35,489 nt of DNA from Bacteroidaceae bacterium (GTDB taxonomy: Bacteria > Bacteroidota > Bacteroidia > Bacteroidales > Bacteroidaceae): assembly GCA_017622495.1 (NCBI GenBank), contig JAGAQY010000035.1, forward strand, positions 1 to 35,489. Direction: 5' to 3'. The notes beneath the pieces were generated by a model. That model saw only the letters and a program-made list of their open reading frames with translations, had not been told where the DNA came from and made no database searches. Positions 26,136-34,484 of the stretch are shown here, piece by piece. Each line of letters begins with the position of its first letter. Within the stretch, counting starts at the first letter, position 1. The translations under genes and the position numbers were made by a program.

Positions 26136-26391
26136 TTAGCTTTTTGAGGCTCACGAGTATTGAAATTAGTGTAAACCGAATGATACCCTAAGTTTAGAAA
26201 GTGTTATTTTCTCTTTAACTTTGTTCAAGCCTCAAATTATATAGGAAAAGAAGCTAAAAACATAATTCATGATTGCCCTCTTATACACACAGAGAAGGAA
26301 TAAGGCAACACAAAGGTAAAATTAAGTAAAAGCTAAGATTTGTATAGACAAAAATACTATTACTTTGTAATATTTGTGTGTAAACCAGGTG
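26136..26391 (+). promoter_or_regulatory. Leader of the export locus with two candidate promoters
   Basis: Two Bacteroidetes-type -7 boxes are seen: TAACTTTG at 26216-26223 (with TTT near 26193) and TTACTTTG at 26360-26367 with TTTG at 26339-26342, 17 bases apart. The second would start transcription only a few bases before the tolC-like ATG at 26392. A 16-codon frame at 26269-26319 (MIALLYTQRRNKATQR) has no double-glycine motif. Nothing else coding is visible. Confidence 0.45.
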
Positions 26392-27879
26392 ATGTATAAA
26401 AGATTTGTCATTCTTATATTGTTGCTGAAGAACTGTTTTTCATGTTTTGCGCAATCACCAATAACATTTAATGATGTTATTGATGATATTGTGACAAGAT
26501 CTCCAGAAGCAAAGAAGCTAAGATTGGAATACATCAACAAGCATCTTGAGCATGAGAATTATAAGAAGGGTTTCTTGCCTACACTATCATTCAGTTTTTC
26601 ACCCATTGGTTTTAATCGAAGTATCAAGCTGTTACAGAACGCTACTGATGGGAACTATTCATACGTGGAAGATTATGTAAATAATGGAAGTACTGGTGTT
26701 ACGATTAGCCAGAATATCGCACCAACAGGCGGAAAACTAAGTCTAAACACCAGCCTAAATATGTTGACCGAGTTTAAAGAGAATCGGAACCGTTTCTCTG
26801 CTAACATTATAAAACTCAGTTATAATCAAAAGCTTTTCGGGGAATACAAAAACTATAGATTCAAGCGAGTTCTTGAAGAGCTGAATCACAAGAATACATA
26901 CCGCACATTCTGTGAAGCAATGGCAACTCTTCAAACCTCTGCAGCAAGACAATATGTAGACATATATTTATTGGAGAGTAAACGCACCCTGTTTGAAGAT
27001 AACATCAAGATTGCCGATACGCTTCTTCATATAGGAAAAATCAAATATGCTAATGGCTCCTTGTCCGAAGAAGAACTGATTCAATTGGAAATTCAGCATG
27101 CCGATGATTGCTATAAATTACAGGAGCTGAAAAAGGACTTGCTTGTAAAGCGTGCAGATTTTGCGGCATTTTTAGGTGTCAAGGACTTGGACTTCTCATT
27201 CTTTTCCACAGATTCTGTCGCGCTACAATATATTCTGTATGATGATTTCATAGAACGGGTAAGTGATTATAATCCTTTCTTCTTGTCATTGGAAGCCAAG
27301 CGATACAAAGCAAAACAGCAGCTACATACAGAAATCATGAGCGAACGTTTCAATGCAGACATCAATATCAACTATGGAATGAACCAATATGCCAATAATA
27401 TCGCTGAGGCCTATCTACATCCTACAACCCAAGAAGGACTGACACTAAGTTTTTCCATCCCGATGTTCAATTGGGGAATAAACCGAAACAATCGTATTAT
27501 AGCACGCAATAACTACGAGCGAAGCATGATAGATGCCGAGAACGAAGAGTTGGAATTTTATAACAAACTAAAAGAGAACATTGAAAACTATAATACTCAT
27601 CTCAATCTATTGTCTATTTCAGAACAGGCCCTACTTTTAGCAGAAAGGAAGTATTCGCTCTGTATCAAACGTTTCTACTATGGTGAAGCGTCTATCTCCG
27701 AACTGACCGATGCTTATAGAGAAGTACATACCTCCCGTCAGACACATAATGAAAACCTAAGGATAGTTTGGGAGAGCTATTTCTCCATTAGAGAAGACTC
27801 CTTGTACGATTATCTTAAAGGCGAACCCCTTGAAGACACTTTTGCTGCGTATTATGCAAAAGAGATTATTAATCGATAA
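26392..27879 (+). CDS. TolC-like outer-membrane efflux protein
   Basis: 495 residues from the ATG at 26392. The frame continues to a TTG at 26374, but ATG gives a proper signal peptide, MYKRFVILILLLKNCFSCFAQ. Long amphipathic helices alternate with beta-rich stretches in the two-fold OEP pattern: helices near 30-50, 150-260 and 380-470, with strand-rich VTISQNIAPTGGKLSLNTSL and GLTLSFSIPMFNWGINRNNR segments; FNWG is common in Bacteroidetes OEP proteins. It should form the trimeric outer-membrane channel for the adaptor and C39 ABC exporter encoded 17 bases downstream. Codon use is clearly more A+T-rich than the housekeeping genes before it. Confidence 0.88.
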   Translation: MYKRFVILILLLKNCFSCFAQSPITFNDVIDDIVTRSPEAKKLRLEYINKHLEHENYKKGFLPTLSFSFSPIGFNRSIKLLQNATDGNYSYVEDYVNNGSTGVTISQNIAPTGGKLSLNTSLNMLTEFKENRNRFSANIIKLSYNQKLFGEYKNYRFKRVLEELNHKNTYRTFCEAMATLQTSAARQYVDIYLLESKRTLFEDNIKIADTLLHIGKIKYANGSLSEEELIQLEIQHADDCYKLQELKKDLLVKRADFAAFLGVKDLDFSFFSTDSVALQYILYDDFIERVSDYNPFFLSLEAKRYKAKQQLHTEIMSERFNADININYGMNQYANNIAEAYLHPTTQEGLTLSFSIPMFNWGINRNNRIIARNNYERSMIDAENEELEFYNKLKENIENYNTHLNLLSISEQALLLAERKYSLCIKRFYYGEASISELTDAYREVHTSRQTHNENLRIVWESYFSIREDSLYDYLKGEPLEDTFAAYYAKEIINR

Positions 27880-27896
27880 CACATTACGTAAATGAA

Positions 27897-29225
27897 ATGA
27901 TACCCCACGATAAATCGACAAAAGAGAATTCAGTACATACTATTGATACAGAGAACTACAGCGAAGAGGTGCAAGCCATCATAGACAGGATGCCTACTAC
28001 TGGCTCCAAATATATAGCTTTGATTACAGCTGTACTTGTTTGTGCGACCTTGGCTATGGGGTTTGTCATCAAATATTCCGATAGTGTTGATGGTGAGATT
28101 TCTGTTACCTCGCAGTACTCTCCAGTAAAAGCCATAGCCAAGAGCAGTGGTAGCCTGCATTTGTTGAAGGACAACAATACGGTTATCCGCAAGAATGAAG
28201 CGATAGCATGGATAGACAATACGGCTGCTTATGATGATGTATTGAAGCTCAAGCATATACTTTCTGTATATCATCCCGACAGTTTGGAACAGCCCCTTCC
28301 CGAAGCGTTGGAATTGGGTGAGATTAACAATCAGTATGGTAGTTTCTTGTTGGCCCACAAGCAATACGCTCGTTTTCAGAAAAACAACACGTATGATATA
28401 CAGCGTATCAATCTACAGAGTCAGATACAAATGGACAGCATCATACTCGACAACATAGAACAGGAGATAATGTACAGGGACAATACAATGCAGTTGCATG
28501 AGACAAAGAATCAGCGTGACAGTGCATTGTATATGGCAAGAGCCATTACTGAATCCGATATGGTAGAGCGTCATCTTAGTTATCTGCAACAAAAAGAGAA
28601 CTATCAAAGCTTGATGACTGAGAAATCTTCATTAATGTCAAAGATTCATAGCAATCAAATATCAATCATTCAGTTACATGTTGAGGAACAGGAGAAGTAT
28701 GAATCATATCTTTCTTCATTATTGGCACAACTGAATGAACTGAGAAACAGCATTTCGGCTTGGGAACAGAAATATATCATTTCCACTCCCATAGACGGAC
28801 AAGTGGAATATTTGGGATTCTGGAAAGAAAATGTTTATGTACAATTGGAACAGCCCTTATTCTCTATCATACCACCTAAGGGTGGACTTGTAGGTGAGGT
28901 GTTTGTTCCTACCTACGGCATCGGAAAGGTCAAGGTGGGTCAACGCGTCAATGTCAAGATAAACAATTATCCATACGATGAATATGGTTCAATTGATGGT
29001 GTTGTAGAATCTATCTCTCAAATGACCCAGGAACGCCAGACCGCTACGGGAAATATTGAAGGGCATTTGGTCGTTGTCTCTTTTCCTGAAGGGAGCAAAA
29101 CAAATTTCGGTATAGATCTTGACCTTAACTTTGAGACTAAAGGAACTGCCGAAATCATCACTAAGCCCAAGCGGCTTATCCAGCGATTGTTTGATAATTT
29201 GAAGTATAAGGTAACAGCACAATAG
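27897..29225 (+). CDS. HlyD-family membrane fusion (adaptor) protein
   Basis: 442 residues. A cytoplasmic tail (1-38), a single membrane helix (about 39-59), then a barrel-sandwich half with VKAIAKSSGSLHLLKDNNTVIRK, where SGS(L)..L..NN.V..(N) is the lipoyl-like motif, a long coiled-coil hairpin (about 140-300), and the second half ISTPIDGQVEYLGFW with a beta-barrel (VGEVFVPTYGIGKVKVGQRV). This is the layout of type I secretion adaptors linked to peptidase-containing exporters. It bridges the inner-membrane ABC protein and the TolC-like channel. It lies 17 bases after the channel gene and 3 bases before the ABC gene. Confidence 0.92.
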   Translation: MIPHDKSTKENSVHTIDTENYSEEVQAIIDRMPTTGSKYIALITAVLVCATLAMGFVIKYSDSVDGEISVTSQYSPVKAIAKSSGSLHLLKDNNTVIRKNEAIAWIDNTAAYDDVLKLKHILSVYHPDSLEQPLPEALELGEINNQYGSFLLAHKQYARFQKNNTYDIQRINLQSQIQMDSIILDNIEQEIMYRDNTMQLHETKNQRDSALYMARAITESDMVERHLSYLQQKENYQSLMTEKSSLMSKIHSNQISIIQLHVEEQEKYESYLSSLLAQLNELRNSISAWEQKYIISTPIDGQVEYLGFWKENVYVQLEQPLFSIIPPKGGLVGEVFVPTYGIGKVKVGQRVNVKINNYPYDEYGSIDGVVESISQMTQERQTATGNIEGHLVVVSFPEGSKTNFGIDLDLNFETKGTAEIITKPKRLIQRLFDNLKYKVTAQ

Positions 29226-29228
29226 TAT

Positions 29229-31403
29229 ATGATTTTAAGACGATTCCCTACAGAGTATCAGATGGACTCGCAAGATTGCGGCCCTGCATGTCTGAAAATG
29301 ATAGCTAAGTTTTTTGGCCGATACTATTCGTTGCAGATGTTGCGCGACAAATGTGGACTGTCTAAGAATGGCGTTTCGTTATTGGACCTCAGTTATGGTT
29401 CCGAGAGTATAGGCTTGCGCAGTCTTCCAGTCAGAGGCACTATTGACAACCTTGTCAATGACATACCGCTTCCTGCAATCATTCATTGGAATGATGACCA
29501 TTTTATTGTTGTATACCATACCACCAAGACCAAGGTATATATATCAGACCCAGCAAAAGGAAAGATTACCTATTCTCATGCCGAGTTCAAACGCGGATGG
29601 TATAAGAAAGGAGAGAATACAGGTGTAGCATTGGCTGTAGAGCCTATGGCCGATTTCAAGCAGACAGCTGAGGAAAAGGCTATGGCGCTTCGTACAGCCA
29701 GTAGCATACTCAATTATTTCACCCCCTATAAGAAGGACTTTGCAGTTATCTTCTCCGTCATGCTGCTCGTTACGGCATTGCAAGCTCTTCTTCCTTTCAT
29801 TTCCAAAGCAGTAATTGATGTAGGCATCAAGACACGTGATGTCGATTTTATCAATATGATACTCATCGGAAACGTTATGATACTGCTTAGTGTCACCATT
29901 TTTAATGTGGTACGCGACTGGATATTGATGCATTTGACTTCCCGAGTCAATATAGCATTGATATCTGACTACTTGATAAAGCTGATGAAGCTTCCGATAA
30001 CATTCTTTGAAAACAAATTGTTGGGCGACATACTGCAACGTGCACAAGATCATGAACGAATAAGGGCATTCATCATGAACAATTCGCTTTCGGTCATTTT
30101 CTCGGGACTCACCTTCATCGTGTTCAGCATCATTCTCTGTGTGTACAATACCAATATCTTTTTCATCTTTCTTGCGGGCTCGTCGCTTTATGTCATTTGG
30201 GTGCTTCTGTTTTTGCGCATCCGTAAGAAACTTGATTGGGAGTACTTCGAACTCATATCCAAGAACCAAAGCTATTGGGTCGAAACGGTAAGCGCCATTC
30301 AAGAAATCAAGCTCTTTAATTTTGAGAAAACACGTCGTTGGAAATGGGAAGAGATACAGGCACGTCTCTACAAGGTCAACAAGCGAGTATTGGCCGTCAC
30401 CAACACACAAAATTTGGGAGCACAGTTCATTGAGAATATAAAGAACATGACCATTGTGTTTTACTGTGCCACGGCAGTAATCAATGGAGAAATCACATAT
30501 GGTGTGATGATTTCTACCCAGTTTATCTTGGGAATGCTCAACGGACCGCTCATACAGTTCATCAATTTCATCATCTCGGCCCAATATGCCAAAATCAGTT
30601 TTATGCGCATGAATGAGATCCGTGAACTGGAGAATGAGGAGGAAGATACTGTACGCGAAAATGGGGTTATTCCCCAGGCGCGTGACATCACCGTTTCCAA
30701 CCTTTTCTTCCGTTACAATCAGAATACTCCCTATGTGCTTCAGCGCATACATCTGCTCATACCTCAGAATAAGATTACAGCCTTTGTCGGCGACAGTGGT
30801 AGTGGTAAGTCCACATTGCTCAAGTTGGTGCTTCGCCTGTATCGTCCCAGTCATGGCGAAATCAAGATGGGAGGCATGAATGTCGAGAATATCTCTCTCC
30901 GGCAGTGGCGCAGCATGTGTGGCGTAGTGATGCAAGACGGCAAGATTTTCAGTGACACCATTCTCAACAATATTGTCATGGGGGATGAAAATATCAATTA
31001 TGATCGTGTACGCGAAGTGTGCAAGATTGCGCAGATGGAAGAAGAAATCAATCAGATGCCCAAGGGGTACGACACACCCATCGGTGAGAAAGGACGTGGA
31101 CTCAGCGGAGGACAGAAACAACGTCTACTGATAGCGCGTGCACTATATCAAGACCCTCAGCTATTGTTCCTAGATGAGGCAACCAATGCGCTCGATGCCA
31201 TCAACGAACAGGAAATTGTCAAAGCACTAAATATAGCATTTGAGAACCGCACCGTCGTGATTGTAGCTCACCGCCTGAGTACCATCAAGAATGCCGACCA
31301 AATTGTAGTATTGCACAAAGGCAATATCGTTGAGGTAGGCAATCATTTTACATTGATGGAACGTAAAGGCTATTATTTTAATCTTGTAAATTCGCAGATG
31401 TAA
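29229..31403 (+). CDS. Peptidase-containing ABC exporter (C39 - TMD - NBD)
   Basis: 724 residues. The N-terminal C39 peptidase (1-140) has a complete catalytic set: Cys17 in QDCGPACL, with the oxyanion Gln15 upstream, His91 in WNDDHFIVVY and Asp107 in ISDPAKG. The six-helix exporter domain spans about 165-450. The nucleotide-binding domain has Walker A GDSGSGKST (Lys527), the signature LSGGQKQR (from 625), Walker B LLFLDEA (Asp649, Glu650) and the H-loop His in VAHRLST. Such PCAT proteins cleave a leader after a GG or GA motif and export the mature peptide through adaptor and TolC-like partners, here encoded just upstream. All catalytic residues are intact, so a cleavable cargo is expected, yet none is seen nearby. 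The cargo could be a bacteroidetocin-like peptide encoded elsewhere. Confidence 0.95.
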   Translation: MILRRFPTEYQMDSQDCGPACLKMIAKFFGRYYSLQMLRDKCGLSKNGVSLLDLSYGSESIGLRSLPVRGTIDNLVNDIPLPAIIHWNDDHFIVVYHTTKTKVYISDPAKGKITYSHAEFKRGWYKKGENTGVALAVEPMADFKQTAEEKAMALRTASSILNYFTPYKKDFAVIFSVMLLVTALQALLPFISKAVIDVGIKTRDVDFINMILIGNVMILLSVTIFNVVRDWILMHLTSRVNIALISDYLIKLMKLPITFFENKLLGDILQRAQDHERIRAFIMNNSLSVIFSGLTFIVFSIILCVYNTNIFFIFLAGSSLYVIWVLLFLRIRKKLDWEYFELISKNQSYWVETVSAIQEIKLFNFEKTRRWKWEEIQARLYKVNKRVLAVTNTQNLGAQFIENIKNMTIVFYCATAVINGEITYGVMISTQFILGMLNGPLIQFINFIISAQYAKISFMRMNEIRELENEEEDTVRENGVIPQARDITVSNLFFRYNQNTPYVLQRIHLLIPQNKITAFVGDSGSGKSTLLKLVLRLYRPSHGEIKMGGMNVENISLRQWRSMCGVVMQDGKIFSDTILNNIVMGDENINYDRVREVCKIAQMEEEINQMPKGYDTPIGEKGRGLSGGQKQRLLIARALYQDPQLLFLDEATNALDAINEQEIVKALNIAFENRTVVIVAHRLSTIKNADQIVVLHKGNIVEVGNHFTLMERKGYYFNLVNSQM

Positions 31404-31551
31404 TCTGCACCCTCTTGTTTATAACTATTTCTTGCTATCTTTGAGGTTCTCGAAGACAGATTGCACTCGCTGTGAAAAATATTGAAGTAAACTTCATATT
31501 TCTCGCTCGCTTGCACTATCTTTGTAGCAACTTTGAACAAAGAAGCTAGCA
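31404..31551 (+). promoter_or_regulatory. Two stacked promoters and a hairpin before the TPR-HTH gene
   Basis: TATCTTTG occurs at 31436-31443 (TTG at 31415-31417, 18-base gap) and again at 31517-31524, just 28 bases before the ATG at 31552. Between them AAATATTGAAG pairs with CTTCATATTT around TAAA with one bulge. No rho-independent terminator for the ABC gene is evident, so readthrough is also possible. Confidence 0.55.
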
Positions 31552-33195
31552 ATGAGAAGACATTGGCATTACATTTGCGTTATATTATCGTGTGTATTCT
31601 GTTGCGGCTGCACCTCACCCAGTATGCGCCAACTTGAGCAGTTGGAGGCACAACTCGACAGCATGCCCGATGCTGTACGCCTTGCGCTCGACAGCATTCC
31701 TTTCGCCTCACTGAATGATGAGGAGCGAGCACTCTATGCAATCTTGCGCACACAGGCCGACTACAAGTGTTACGCCCCCCTTACTACCGATACGCTCATA
31801 CGCTGCTATGCTACCGACTTTTACCCTGGGAATCAGAAAAACTACCGTGCCGCCATGGCCTGGTATTCCTTGGGATGCGTATATACCGAGTTGAAGGACG
31901 ATGCCGGTGCCGTAGAGGCCTACCTGCAGGCACAGAGCCTCTTCCCCGATACTACAGTACTATATTATCAGTTGTGCTATCAAAACCTTGGGCGACATTA
32001 TCTGAATAAGAATATGGCGGACGAAGCCTTGAAGGCATATATGTCATATCATAATGCTACAGAAGGATATGACCATTTATATGCAGATATAGGACTGGCT
32101 AAGGCTTATATTTACAAAAGAATGCCCCAGCAGGCAAAAGAGATATTGGAAAATCTACTTCAATACCGAGAAGAGATAGATACATTAAGTGTAGAAACCA
32201 TCTTACTCGAACTCGGCAAGATTGCACACACTTTCGACAAAGACTATGATAAGGCCGATGAATATTTCAACCAACTTATTACCTTATATAATGTTAAAGA
32301 GGAAGATCCCACCTATTGGTTCAAGGGAGATATTGCTGAACTTCGCGGACATAGTGACTCTGCCAGATATTACTACGAGATAGCCATGCAGGGATACGAT
32401 GATGTATATTTACAATACAACTGCGTTCGTAGTCTGCTATACCTTACGATAGATTCGACGATACAGCCCAAGCTTTATGGTTACATCAAGCGTTTCGAAC
32501 AGATGTCCGATTACATCAACCGCATCGAGCGACGTGCCGAGATTGATGAAATCCATACTGCACACGCCATAGAGCTGCAGCAGCGCGAGATAGCCGAGCA
32601 ATATCGTAGATTTATTTATTGTGCTGTATTGATTATCGTATGCTTGTTGGCAACTATTGCCATTGTGACACTTTACATAGAGCAGCGACGCAAGCAGCAT
32701 TATCTGCGTTTACGTAAGGAATTACAAACCAACCAAGCCAAAATCTATAAAATAAACGAATCCATCGAAGAAAATGGAAATAGTTTACCACATTCTCGCG
32801 AAGAGATTTTGGCTATCTATCGCGATAGCCTCAATGCAAGCATTGCTCTATTCAATAAGAGTGCTTGTGCTATGCGCCTGCAGAAGTTAAACAAGTTGCG
32901 CAATAAAGATGTTGGCCATATCTCCATAAAAGAGCGAGAAGAGCTATACGAGGCATTGGACGAAAACTTTATTACTGTCATAACCTATTTACGTGACGAG
33001 GCAAACAAGTATAGTCAAACCAAACTGAGTCCTTTAAATATTCATCTTATCCTTCTTCTCGCAATGGGTTATTCCACTGGTGTCATCCGCGAGTGCCTTG
33101 TAGTATCAGCAGACAATGCCGTGACTCAACACAAAAAACGTGTCCTAAACAGACTTCCTAATGATATTATATCTACATTGTTTGGCGCAATATAA
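31552..33195 (+). CDS. Lipoprotein-type TPR protein with C-terminal HTH (membrane-bound regulator)
   Basis: 547 residues. The N-terminus ends in CVFCCGCTSPS, a lipobox-like site with Cys20 as the possible lipidated residue; it could instead be a plain membrane anchor. Residues about 30-320 form TPR-like helical repeats (DEALKAYMSYH, DKADEYFNQLITLY, SDSARYYYEIAMQGYDD). A membrane helix lies at about 354-377, flanked by coiled coil. The cytoplasmic tail ends with a helix-turn-helix-like unit (493-547: SPLNIHLILLLAMGYSTGVI..., then DNAVTQHKKRVLNRLP) reminiscent of LuxR/sigma-like DNA-binding tails in Bacteroidetes TPR regulators. This suggests a one-component transmembrane sensor: periplasmic TPR outside, DNA binding inside. 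If Cys20 is lipidated the topology needs a second anchor, so one of the two features may be misread. Its position after the exporter suggests it controls the locus. Confidence 0.75.
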   Translation: MRRHWHYICVILSCVFCCGCTSPSMRQLEQLEAQLDSMPDAVRLALDSIPFASLNDEERALYAILRTQADYKCYAPLTTDTLIRCYATDFYPGNQKNYRAAMAWYSLGCVYTELKDDAGAVEAYLQAQSLFPDTTVLYYQLCYQNLGRHYLNKNMADEALKAYMSYHNATEGYDHLYADIGLAKAYIYKRMPQQAKEILENLLQYREEIDTLSVETILLELGKIAHTFDKDYDKADEYFNQLITLYNVKEEDPTYWFKGDIAELRGHSDSARYYYEIAMQGYDDVYLQYNCVRSLLYLTIDSTIQPKLYGYIKRFEQMSDYINRIERRAEIDEIHTAHAIELQQREIAEQYRRFIYCAVLIIVCLLATIAIVTLYIEQRRKQHYLRLRKELQTNQAKIYKINESIEENGNSLPHSREEILAIYRDSLNASIALFNKSACAMRLQKLNKLRNKDVGHISIKEREELYEALDENFITVITYLRDEANKYSQTKLSPLNIHLILLLAMGYSTGVIRECLVVSADNAVTQHKKRVLNRLPNDIISTLFGAI

Positions 33196-33307
33196 ATCAT
33201 TGATACACAAGCAGCTATACTAATTCTTTTTTCGCCGCAAACAGAAGGAATGAAAATGTCACCATTTTTGTCACTATATTTATGAATTCCATGTGATAAA
33301 TTTGACC

Positions 33308-33315
33308 TACTTTCG
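33308..33315 (+). promoter_or_regulatory. -7 box (TACTTTCG) before the DUF3244 gene
   Basis: TACTTTCG resembles TAnnTTTG with one mismatch and lies 25 bases upstream of the ATG at 33340. No good -33 is present. The rest of the 144-base gap (33196-33339) shows an 11-codon frame (MKMSPFLSLYL) and nothing else. Confidence 0.4.
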
Positions 33316-33339
33316 CCTCAAATTTTAATTTTATTTAAG

Positions 33340-33681
33340 ATGAAAAAAGTAGTTATGCTTTTGGCGTTGCTCTGTTGCACGCTATCGGGTTTTGCAGAGA
33401 AGAAACCTATCCAATTAGAAAAAGAGAAACAACCCCACAAACGGAACGAAGTCCTATTGCCCATCGCCTCCATTGATGGACAGATTCTGACCATTGACTT
33501 TACTTCAAGTACCACTTTTGAGGTACAGGTTACCGATGCATCAGGTACAGTCGTGTATATGGGAACATATAGTGTACAGCATGCAATGGTTACGCTGCCG
33601 CAACTCTCTGAAGGAGTCTATAAGTTGACAATAGAGGATAATACCTATATTTATAGTGGCTATTTCGATATAGAGGAATGA
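33340..33681 (+). CDS. Small secreted DUF3244-family protein
   Basis: 113 residues with a clear Sec signal peptide (MKKVVMLLALLCCTLSGFA, cleavage before EKKP). The mature part is an Ig-like beta-sandwich: LTIDFTSSTTFEVQVTDASG, then VVYMGTYSVQHAMVTLPQLSEGVYKLTIED, then TYIYSGYFDIEE. This pattern of (G)xVVYxGxxS...GxYxLxI is that of DUF3244 and related C-terminal sorting-like domains in Bacteroidales. It has no double-glycine leader, so it is not an obvious substrate of the C39 exporter. Its stop overlaps the start of the response-regulator gene by 4 bases, so the two are translationally coupled. It may be a periplasmic ligand, a sensor partner or a surface protein; function unknown. Confidence 0.8.
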   Translation: MKKVVMLLALLCCTLSGFAEKKPIQLEKEKQPHKRNEVLLPIASIDGQILTIDFTSSTTFEVQVTDASGTVVYMGTYSVQHAMVTLPQLSEGVYKLTIEDNTYIYSGYFDIEE

Positions 33682-34361
33682 TGCAATACCGCCCTATATA
33701 TCGTATTCTGCTCATTCTTGAGAATCCAGAAGTAAGTTCTCGGATAGTGGACAGGTTTCGTGAGAGGGGCGATGATGTATTAATCGCTTCCGATGCTGCA
33801 CATGGTATGGAACTATGTGCCACACACCGTCCTGATCTGGTTTTGCTCGATTGGCAACAGCCTGAAAAGGATTCTGCTATATGCAAACAGATTATACGCC
33901 ACAACCCTACCACGAATGCTGTTCTTTGTGTAAACGAGAAAATGTCCGCTAAAGAAATTTCGCAGGGATTTGATGCCGGAGCTTGCGATTATATAAGGTA
34001 TACTTTACCTTTCGAGGAACTAATAGAACGTGTGGATGTACGCCTTCAACACTCGTGCAGTGAAAAAATTCTGACATTCTCCCACATAACCATAAACCAA
34101 ACCAGACACAAGGTTTATAGTCACGAAAAAGAGGTAACTCTCTCAAAGAAAGAATACTCTTTGCTTGAATATCTGGTATTACGCAAAAATCAAGTATGTA
34201 CCCGTGAAGATATTGTAGCACATATATGGGAAGTACAATATGCATGTGATACAGGAATTATGGATGTCATTATGAGTTCCTTACGGAAGAAAGTATTGCA
34301 TAAATCTTCGAGTGCCAACATCCGAACCATAAGAGGGGTGGGGTTTATTGCGGAAGAATAG
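33678..34361 (+). CDS. OmpR-family response-regulator-like protein with degenerate receiver
   Basis: 227 residues: receiver domain (about 8-122) and winged-helix DNA-binding domain (about 130-227, with LSKKEYSLLEYLVLRKNQVCTREDI and IRTIRGVGFIAEE, the trans_reg_C hallmark). The phosphoacceptor Asp58 is present in LLDWQQP, but the acidic pair is replaced by Glu15-Asn16 (LILENPE) and the invariant Lys before Pro-Phe is Leu110 (TLPFEEL). This implies weak or no phosphorylation. No histidine kinase gene is adjacent. Coupled by a 4-base overlap to the DUF3244 gene. Probably a phosphorylation-independent regulator of the export locus or of DUF3244 (inference). Confidence 0.88.
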   Translation: MMQYRPIYRILLILENPEVSSRIVDRFRERGDDVLIASDAAHGMELCATHRPDLVLLDWQQPEKDSAICKQIIRHNPTTNAVLCVNEKMSAKEISQGFDAGACDYIRYTLPFEELIERVDVRLQHSCSEKILTFSHITINQTRHKVYSHEKEVTLSKKEYSLLEYLVLRKNQVCTREDIVAHIWEVQYACDTGIMDVIMSSLRKKVLHKSSSANIRTIRGVGFIAEE

Positions 34362-34394
34362 GGGTTCTTGTATGTATCATCCACATTTTCCGTA

Positions 34395-34408
34395 GTATTT
34401 CGAAATAC
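34395..34408. promoter_or_regulatory. 14-bp perfect palindrome
   Basis: GTATTTCGAAATAC is its own complement and lies 34 bases after the response-regulator stop. Possible binding site or chance; too short to act as a terminator. Confidence 0.25.
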
Positions 34409-34426
34409 ATTAGGCCAAATTCGTAT

Positions 34427-34469
34427 GCCTGTTGGGTTGTCTGATACTGTTCCAGACAGCCCAACAGGC
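34427..34469. terminator. Stable 16-bp hairpin between two accessory genes
   Basis: GCCTGTTGGGTTGTCT pairs with AGACAGCCCAACAGGC (one G-T pair) around 11 bases. It lies between the rightward regulator and the leftward HTH gene and could terminate both, though T-runs are poor. It also overlaps a protein-like continuation of the HTH gene in another frame. Confidence 0.45.
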
Positions 34470-34484
34470 GCATGTGGACACTCG

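Noticed and set aside
26269..26319. A 16-codon frame before the exporter considered as a cargo peptide
   Set aside because: No double-glycine leader, too short, and basic throughout; nothing links it to the C39 peptidase.
29544..31121. A 525-codon minus-strand frame opposite the C39 ABC exporter
   Set aside because: The plus frame encodes all C39, Walker and signature motifs; the minus frame has no recognisable domain.
33340..33681. The DUF3244 protein considered as cargo of the C39 exporter
   Set aside because: It has a standard Sec signal peptide and a folded beta-domain, not a GG/GA leader.
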